The notes beneath the pieces were generated by a model. That model was given only the letters and a program-made list of their open reading frames with translations. It did not search any database and was not told the origin of the DNA. Positions 4,426 to 9,303 of a stretch of 9,303 bases of DNA are shown here, in pieces. The stretch spans positions 1 to 9,303 of the forward strand of contig CAYYIT010000075.1 in NCBI GenBank assembly GCA_964472035.1, read 5' to 3'. The stretch comes from UBA3855 sp964472035. GTDB taxonomy: Bacteria > Bacillota > Clostridia > Oscillospirales > Ruminococcaceae. A program made the translations under genes and the position numbers. How positions within the stretch are numbered: the first letter of the stretch is position 1; each line of letters opens with the position of its first letter.

Positions 4426-6007
4426 ACAGCTGCGGCGGCTGTTGTGTGCAGTCATTACGACCGCGGTGCTGGCTGTATTCGCAATGCCCTGCCATGCCGA
4501 GAACACCGAGAGAGTACAGGACCTGATCGACGATATTCTGGAGTACCAGCTTGCAAACAGCGGTTCTGCGAGCATTCAGGAATGGATCGATGGTGAACTG
4601 ACGGAAAACGCCGGTGTCTCTTCAGAATGGTATATCCTTGGTCTGCAGCAGTCCGGTCAGGTGTACGATATGACTGCCTATGCATCTGCACTATTGTCCT
4701 ATCTTTCTGAAAACGATACAGCAGGTGCATCAACGCAGCTCAAATATGCCTTTGTACTTGCAGCGATCGGCAGTACGGATCCCTATATCTCGGATACGAT
4801 GGATGACGCCATCGGAATGCAGGGCGTCATGAGCTGGGTCTACGGACTCCACCTGCTGAATAACGGCTATGAATCAAGCAATATTGATGTTTCTTCCGCG
4901 GTGGACACAGTTTTGTCGCTGCAGCTTGCAGACGGTGGCTGGGCACTCTATGGCGATGTCTCGGACGTGGATGTTACCTCGAACGTATTGCAGGCCCTTG
5001 CGCCGCATGCAGCGTCGTATGTCACCGAAGTGGAACGTGCGGTGACGCTGCTTTCTGAGCGGCAGTCTGAGAATGGAGATTTTTCCAGCTACGGCGTATA
5101 TAATCCCGAGAGTACCGCACAGGTCGTGATCGCACTGGCTTCATTGGGAATTGATCCGCTTGCAGATGAACGCTTTGTCAAAAACGGGAATACGCTTCTG
5201 GATGGAATGCTACGCTATCAGCTTTCCGATGGTACCTACAGCCATACGCTCGATGGTACGTTCAATTCTATGGCGACGGTGCAGGTGTATCATGCACTGA
5301 CTGCCTGTCAGAGACAGCAGAACGGCAGCGGCTCGCTGTTCCGATTGGAGCAAAGTGACGCTACGCTTCAGCCGCCTTCACAGGGGGAAACTGAACTCGA
5401 AACTCTAATGTCTCCTGTGCAGGGAAAGAATGCCCCCACCCCCTATAAGCTCTGGATCTGTATCGGTATCGGCTGTATGGGAGGGATCGTGTGCCTTATC
5501 CTGATCCTGCGTCATAAACGCCACCCGATGAATTATCTTGCAGTGGTGATCGCTGCCGGTGCTGCGATCGTCCTTGTATGTGCGATTGATATACGGACAC
5601 CGGAGGAATACTACGGCTCCGATGCAGAATTCTCGAGCGATGCGATAGGATCTGTTACAATGACAATCCGCTGTGATATGGTAGCGGGGGAGGCAGAGCA
5701 TATCCCTGAAAGCGGTGAGATACTTGCAGTTACGGAATTTCCCATTGCTGAGGGTGATACTGCTTTCGATGTGCTGACCCGTGCAGCGCAGCAGTACTCC
5801 ATCCAGCTGGAATACGACGGAACGACCGCGCTTGCCTATGTGAGAGGCATTGCCAATCTGTATGAGTTCGATCACGGCGATCTGTCGGGATGGGTCTATC
5901 GTGTCAATGAAGCTGTACCTTCCGTCGGATGCAGCGAATATGTACTGACCGACGGTGATGTGATCGAGTGGCATTATTCCTGTGCACTCGGGGAAGATAT
6001 CCAATAA
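4415..6007 (+). CDS. Membrane-tethered toroid + DUF4430 protein, B12-carrier-like
   Basis: This is a predicted extracytoplasmic corrinoid-binding protein of 530 residues. After a signal peptide (about 1-28, ending PCHA) comes an alpha/alpha toroid (about 30-310) of the prenyltransferase/terpene-cyclase/intrinsic-factor superfamily. It shows recurring units with a Gln-x(3-4)-Gly turn: LQLADGGWALYG, RQSENGDFSSYG and YQLSDGTYSHT. A polar linker leads to two membrane helices (about 346-366 and 372-393) joined by a tiny basic loop RHKRHP, then a DUF4430 domain (about 412-525, ending GWVYRVNE...LTDGDVIEWHYS). By the positive-inside rule the loop is cytoplasmic and both folded domains are outside. 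Animal intrinsic factor has the same alpha-then-beta domain order and holds B12 between the two. The ATG at 4415 has AAGGAG 5 nt upstream; the adjacent ATG at 4412 is also possible. It overlaps the previous gene by 11 nt and precedes ecfT by 17 nt. Confidence 0.87.
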   Translation: MRSKQLRRLLCAVITTAVLAVFAMPCHAENTERVQDLIDDILEYQLANSGSASIQEWIDGELTENAGVSSEWYILGLQQSGQVYDMTAYASALLSYLSENDTAGASTQLKYAFVLAAIGSTDPYISDTMDDAIGMQGVMSWVYGLHLLNNGYESSNIDVSSAVDTVLSLQLADGGWALYGDVSDVDVTSNVLQALAPHAASYVTEVERAVTLLSERQSENGDFSSYGVYNPESTAQVVIALASLGIDPLADERFVKNGNTLLDGMLRYQLSDGTYSHTLDGTFNSMATVQVYHALTACQRQQNGSGSLFRLEQSDATLQPPSQGETELETLMSPVQGKNAPTPYKLWICIGIGCMGGIVCLILILRHKRHPMNYLAVVIAAGAAIVLVCAIDIRTPEEYYGSDAEFSSDAIGSVTMTIRCDMVAGEAEHIPESGEILAVTEFPIAEGDTAFDVLTRAAQQYSIQLEYDGTTALAYVRGIANLYEFDHGDLSGWVYRVNEAVPSVGCSEYVLTDGDVIEWHYSCALGEDIQ

Positions 6008-6024
6008 CGAAAGGAGGGGGCAGC

Positions 6025-6903
6025 GTGAAACGCATTTCAGAATACCATCCGCTTGCGGTGACATTCTATTTTCTGGCAGTGACATTGATCGCGATGTTCA
6101 ATACGCATCCGGTCATCACGCTGCTTTCTCTGACGGGTGCAGTGATGCTCTTCCTGATCCGGAACGGAACGCGCCATGGAACCTCCCATCTGTATTTTCT
6201 GGGACTGTTTCTGCTGATGGCACTGGCAAATCCGCTTGTCTCCCATCATGGCGTGACAGTACTGCTCGTGATCGATCATAAGCCTGTGACGCTTGAGGCA
6301 TTGCTGTACGGTTTCAGTGCCTCTGCATCGGTGAGCTCCGTTCTGTACTGGTTCCGGAGCTTCTCACAGATCATGACGAGGGACAAGCTGCTGTGCGTAT
6401 TTGGTACGCTGTCACCCAAGCTTGCACTGGTGCTTTCCATGGCGATCCGCTATACGGATCTGATCGCCGTGCAGTCACGCAAGGTCATGCAGGCACAGAA
6501 AGCCCTTGGTCTCTACCGGGAGGATCATATTCTTGCAAGATGCCGGGGAGGACTTCGTGTCTTCTCCGTTATGCTTACCTGGGTGCTGGAGAATGGTATC
6601 ATTACCTCGGACAGCATGGTGGCAAGGGGCTACGGAATCGGAAAACGAACGCAGTTTTCCATCCATCGGTTCAGACGAGCGGATCTGCTGCTTGTGCTTG
6701 CGAGTGCGATTCTGTGCATCGTCGTCTGTATCGGCATGGTGTCGGATCATTTGGCGTTTCAATTCTACCCGTCGATACACGCAGCATCGGGCGGTGCAAT
6801 GCAATACTGCTGTTTTGCGGCCTATGGGCTGCTTGTCGGACTGCCTGCTATTCTTGAAGGAAAGGAGAGGATCAAGTGGAATTACTATCTGTCAAAGATC
6901 TGA
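6025..6903 (+). CDS. ecfT: ECF transporter T component (EcfT/CbiQ family)
   Basis: EcfT is the membrane scaffold that couples ATP hydrolysis in the EcfA subunits to toppling of the substrate-binding S component. This 292-residue protein has N-terminal hydrophobic helices (about 8-50 and 55-75), a cytosolic coupling-helix region (about 110-210) and a final helix pair (about 215-275), as in CbiQ/EcfT proteins. The second Ala-Arg-Gly coupling motif is intact (A200-R201-G202 in MVARGYG). The first reads A160-L161-G162 (AQKALGL), without the arginine. The start is a GTG at 6025, with AAGGAGGGGG ending 4 nt before it; the frame is open upstream to 5968, but that would overlap the preceding gene by 40 nt and has no comparable site. 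It is followed by the ATPase gene with a 28-nt overlap. Confidence 0.92.
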   Translation: MKRISEYHPLAVTFYFLAVTLIAMFNTHPVITLLSLTGAVMLFLIRNGTRHGTSHLYFLGLFLLMALANPLVSHHGVTVLLVIDHKPVTLEALLYGFSASASVSSVLYWFRSFSQIMTRDKLLCVFGTLSPKLALVLSMAIRYTDLIAVQSRKVMQAQKALGLYREDHILARCRGGLRVFSVMLTWVLENGIITSDSMVARGYGIGKRTQFSIHRFRRADLLLVLASAILCIVVCIGMVSDHLAFQFYPSIHAASGGAMQYCCFAAYGLLVGLPAILEGKERIKWNYYLSKI

Positions 6904-8522
6904 CGTTCACCTATCCGCAGGGGAATGCTCCCGCCATTGATCATGTCTCCTTCTGTCTGGAGAAGGGCGAATTCCTGACGATCTGCGGTGCAACGGGAAG
7001 CGGAAAATCCACATTGCTGCGCATGCTCAAACGGGAGCTGACGCCGCGCGGAGAACGTACGGGAACCATCCGTCTGGAAGGCAGGCTGCTCGAGGAGCTG
7101 CCTGCCTACGAGTCAGCTGCAAGGATCGGCTATGTCATGCAAAGGCCCGAACAGCAGATCGTCACGGACAAGGTGTGGCATGAGCTTGCATTCGGGCTGG
7201 AAAACCTGCATCTTCCCAAGGCTGTTATCGCAAGACGGATCGCCGAGATGGCGAGTTATTTCGGCATTGAGAGCTGGTTTGACAGATCTGTTTCTGACTT
7301 GTCCGGCGGTCAGAAGCAGCTTCTGAATCTTGCAGCAGTGATGGTCATGCAGCCGGAGCTGCTCATTCTTGATGAACCAACAGCACAGCTGGATCCGATC
7401 GCAGCGGCGGATTTCGTCAGAACCCTCAAACAGCTCAACAATGACTTTTCACTGACGATGCTCATGGTGGAGCATCGTCTCGAGGACTGCATTCCGATCA
7501 GTGATCGGGTGATGGTGCTCGAGAAGGGAAGACTTCGCTATCTCGATGAGCCGCGTAAAATCGCGGCAGCAGTGCAGGATCTGCCGGAGCTGCGCAGCGC
7601 CATGCCGGCTGCGGTGAGACTGGCTGGTGCGCTTGAGAAGCTGGACAATTGCCCTCTGACTATACGCGAAGGCAGGGCGCTGATAGAGGACAACTATCGC
7701 AATACAGTGCGTTCTCTCCCGGTACAGGCATATGCCCCCGATCAGCAAAAAGCGCTGGAATGCAGGGAGGTATATTTCCGATATGAGCGCGGTCTTCCCG
7801 ATGTATTGAATGGACTCGATCTGACGGTGTACGAGAAGGAGATCTTCTGTATTCTTGGCGGAAATGGATCAGGAAAAAGCACACTCCTTGCAGCAGCCGC
7901 GGCGCTGCATCGCCCTTACAGCGGCAGCATCCGCGTGTTTGGCAAGAAGCTCTCTGCCTATCAGAATCAGTCCCTCTACAAGAACTGCGTCGCAATGCTG
8001 CCGCAGGATGTGCAGACGGTCTTTCTGAAGGATACAGTCCGTGAAGAGCTGGAGGAGCTTGCGGAAGGCGATGGTGCCGGATTTCCGATCGATCTGATCC
8101 ACTTGTATGACAAGCATCCCTACGATCTGTCGGGCGGCGAACAGCAGCTTGTCGCGCTGGCGAAGATTCTGACGCTTAATCCGCGTCTCCTGCTGCTCGA
8201 TGAGCCGACAAAGGGCCTTGATGCAAACGCCAAGCAGGTGTTCATACGCATTCTCAGAAAGCTGCGGGAGAACGGCATGACCATTGTGCTCGTGACGCAT
8301 GATGTGGAGCTTGCAGCGCTCTGCGCTGATCGCTGTGCTCTGTTCTTCCGCGGTAATATCGTTTCAGTTGGAACGCCCCGTGAGTTCTTTTCTGACAATA
8401 GCTTCTATACGACTGCCATCAGCCGTATGACGCGCGGGTTTTATGATGGTGCAGTCACCGTGGAGGATGCTGCCGCGCTGTGCAGGCTGAACGGTGAAAA
8501 GGAGGCATGCGGATGTACATGA
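6876..8522 (+). CDS. ECF transporter fused ATPase subunit (EcfA-EcfA')
   Basis: One 548-residue polypeptide carries both ABC ATPase domains that power the ECF transporter. Domain 1 (about 1-240) has Walker A GATGSGKST (38-46), the ECF-typical Q-loop QRPEQQ, signature LSGGQ (142-146), Walker B ending D166-E167-P168, and switch histidine H200. Domain 2 (about 290-530) has Walker A GGNGSGKST (328-336), Q-loop PQDVQTV, signature LSGGE (418-422), Walker B D442-E443 and H475. All catalytic residues are present in both halves, so both ATP sites should work. The domains are joined by a linker of about 50 residues. The start is GTG at 6876 behind AAAGGAGAGG, inside the end of ecfT. Its last bases overlap the S-component gene. 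A fused pair encoded with its own T and S genes indicates a dedicated (group I type) transporter. Confidence 0.95.
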   Translation: MELLSVKDLTFTYPQGNAPAIDHVSFCLEKGEFLTICGATGSGKSTLLRMLKRELTPRGERTGTIRLEGRLLEELPAYESAARIGYVMQRPEQQIVTDKVWHELAFGLENLHLPKAVIARRIAEMASYFGIESWFDRSVSDLSGGQKQLLNLAAVMVMQPELLILDEPTAQLDPIAAADFVRTLKQLNNDFSLTMLMVEHRLEDCIPISDRVMVLEKGRLRYLDEPRKIAAAVQDLPELRSAMPAAVRLAGALEKLDNCPLTIREGRALIEDNYRNTVRSLPVQAYAPDQQKALECREVYFRYERGLPDVLNGLDLTVYEKEIFCILGGNGSGKSTLLAAAAALHRPYSGSIRVFGKKLSAYQNQSLYKNCVAMLPQDVQTVFLKDTVREELEELAEGDGAGFPIDLIHLYDKHPYDLSGGEQQLVALAKILTLNPRLLLLDEPTKGLDANAKQVFIRILRKLRENGMTIVLVTHDVELAALCADRCALFFRGNIVSVGTPREFFSDNSFYTTAISRMTRGFYDGAVTVEDAAALCRLNGEKEACGCT

Positions 8523-9199
8523 TGCACAACGCCTTGCTCAGAAAGCTTCTCAGATGGTGCATTCCTCTTGCACTGATTCCGCTGGCAGTGGTGTCCGGTG
8601 CCATGCTGTTTCACGAGAAACGCTATCTTTTTGTGTCACTCGCAGTTGCGGTATTTTCCCTCATGCTGTTCATCGCCGGGATCGAACGGAAGGAGATCGG
8701 AACCAGACGCATGGTGCTGGTTTCGGTTCTGACGGCGCTCTGTATCGCAGGGCGTATGATCCCATTTTTCAAACCGATCACCGCGCTGACGATCCTGTCG
8801 GGAATGTATCTTGGCAGTGAAGCCGGATTCCTTACCGGAGCGATGGCAGCGCTCCTGTCAAACTTCTACTTCGGACAGGGGCCATGGACGCCCTTCCAGA
8901 TGTTTGCGTGGGGTATGATCGGCTGGATCGCCGGATTCCTTGCGGAACCGATGAAACGGAGCAGGGGATTGCTGCTTGCCTATGGCGTCCTGAGCGGCGT
9001 GCTCTACTCCCTGCTGATGGACGTGTGGACGGTTCTCTGGTACAACAATACTTTCGACTATCGTCTCTATCTTGCGTCCGTCGTTACCGCTCTGCCGCAC
9101 ACGATCCTGTATGCGGTTTCGAATTTCCTGTTCCTATGGTGGATCGCAAAGCCGATCGGAACAAAAATGGAGCGGATCAGGATCAAATATGGGGTTTAG
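8513..9199 (+). CDS. ECF transporter S component, CbrT-like (cobalamin)
   Basis: This is the integral-membrane substrate-binding subunit that determines specificity. The core from about residue 66 matches S components of the CbrT-like type: a first core helix with the AxxxA helix-packing motif (ALCIA in SVLTALCIAGRM), then FKPITALTILSGMYLGSEAG, SNFYFGQGPWTPFQMFAWGMIGWIAG and later helices, six in all. Two more hydrophobic helices (about 15-35 and 39-58) precede the core. CbrT proteins import cobalamin and related corrinoids; specificity here is inferred from similarity, the riboswitch and the B12-carrier-like neighbours. The ATG at 8513 is preferred because AAAAGGAGG ends 7 nt upstream; the ATG at 8507 is only 1 nt from it. 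It overlaps the ATPase gene by 10 nt and is the last gene of the operon. Confidence 0.87.
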   Translation: MYMMHNALLRKLLRWCIPLALIPLAVVSGAMLFHEKRYLFVSLAVAVFSLMLFIAGIERKEIGTRRMVLVSVLTALCIAGRMIPFFKPITALTILSGMYLGSEAGFLTGAMAALLSNFYFGQGPWTPFQMFAWGMIGWIAGFLAEPMKRSRGLLLAYGVLSGVLYSLLMDVWTVLWYNNTFDYRLYLASVVTALPHTILYAVSNFLFLWWIAKPIGTKMERIRIKYGV

Positions 9200-9217
9200 G
9201 CAGATACCAAACTGAAT

Positions 9218-9248
9218 AAAAAAAGGAACCGGATGTAAATGCATCCGG
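9218..9248 (-). terminator. Hairpin with A-tract, terminator for an incoming minus-strand gene
   Basis: CCGGATG (9229-9235) pairs perfectly with CATCCGG (9242-9248) around a six-base loop. An A7 run at 9218-9224 lies on the left, so on the minus strand the hairpin is followed by a T7 tract, the form of an intrinsic terminator. On the plus strand no T-run follows, so it would end the B12 operon only weakly if at all. A convergent gene beyond the right edge is expected. Confidence 0.6.
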
Positions 9249-9274
9249 CAGTCTGTCGAAAAACCTCATGGATT

Positions 9275-9294
9275 CAAAAGGCGATAGCCTTTTG
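9275..9294. repeat. Perfect 8-bp inverted repeat at the window edge
   Basis: CAAAAGGC (9275-9282) and GCCTTTTG (9287-9294) are exact complements around GATA. No T-tract follows on the plus strand, and on the minus strand the following bases are AATCCATGAGG. It could be the end of an interspersed intergenic repeat or part of a gene beyond the window; I cannot tell from this fragment. Confidence 0.4.
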
Positions 9295-9303
9295 GCGGGT
9301 GGA

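Noticed and set aside
3829..4575. Long minus-strand frame with repeated Cys-Ile-Leu-Gly-Leu units
   Set aside because: The repeats are the antisense reading of the ENAQT tandem repeat in the surface-protein gene; there is no start context or family match.

Overview
The window looks like the chromosome of a gut or rumen clostridial Firmicute, most likely a Ruminococcus-like member of the Oscillospirales. This rests on the Gram-positive sortase anchor, strong AGGAGG-type ribosome sites, sigma-A promoters with extended -10 boxes, a one-piece tmRNA with an AKNN-type tag, and several protein families common in that group. No ribosomal or other taxonomic marker is present, so the assignment is inference. 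Base composition is near balanced throughout and nothing suggests a recent mobile insertion.

Minus-strand block (about 44-2139). A sigma-A-type promoter at 2111-2139 drives a compact operon: a patatin-like phospholipase, a YdbC/PC4-family single-stranded nucleic-acid-binding protein whose start overlaps the phospholipase end, smpB, and the tmRNA gene ssrA directly downstream. SmpB and tmRNA are the two partners of trans-translation, which rescues stalled ribosomes and tags the truncated peptide for proteolysis. A 16-bp perfect palindrome sits next to the phospholipase promoter. A divergent promoter (2242-2270) drives a two-helix membrane protein of unknown function.

Plus-strand block (2873-9199). 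This is a vitamin B12 (corrinoid) acquisition locus. A promoter is followed by a cobalamin riboswitch and its terminator. A second hairpin with a T-tract abuts the ribosome site of a 72-residue protein resembling the HNH-endonuclease-associated repeat. Then come a sortase-anchored surface protein with a DUF4430-like beta-domain, a membrane-tethered protein joining an alpha/alpha toroid to a DUF4430 domain, and a complete dedicated ECF transporter: EcfT, a fused two-ATPase subunit and a CbrT-like S component. The genes overlap or are closely spaced and each has its own good ribosome site.

How the parts may work together. The toroid plus DUF4430 arrangement is the fold combination and order of the animal B12 carriers intrinsic factor and transcobalamin. 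Here the two halves are separated by a two-helix membrane hairpin, so both should lie outside the membrane. The wall-anchored DUF4430 protein could capture corrinoid at the surface, the membrane-tethered clamp could receive it, and the ECF transporter could import it, all shut off by the riboswitch when B12 is plentiful. The individual families are recognisable; the capture-and-relay scheme is inference and is the most interesting content of the window.

The right edge (9200-9303) has no gene. It holds a hairpin that fits a terminator for an incoming minus-strand gene, and a second perfect hairpin of unknown meaning.
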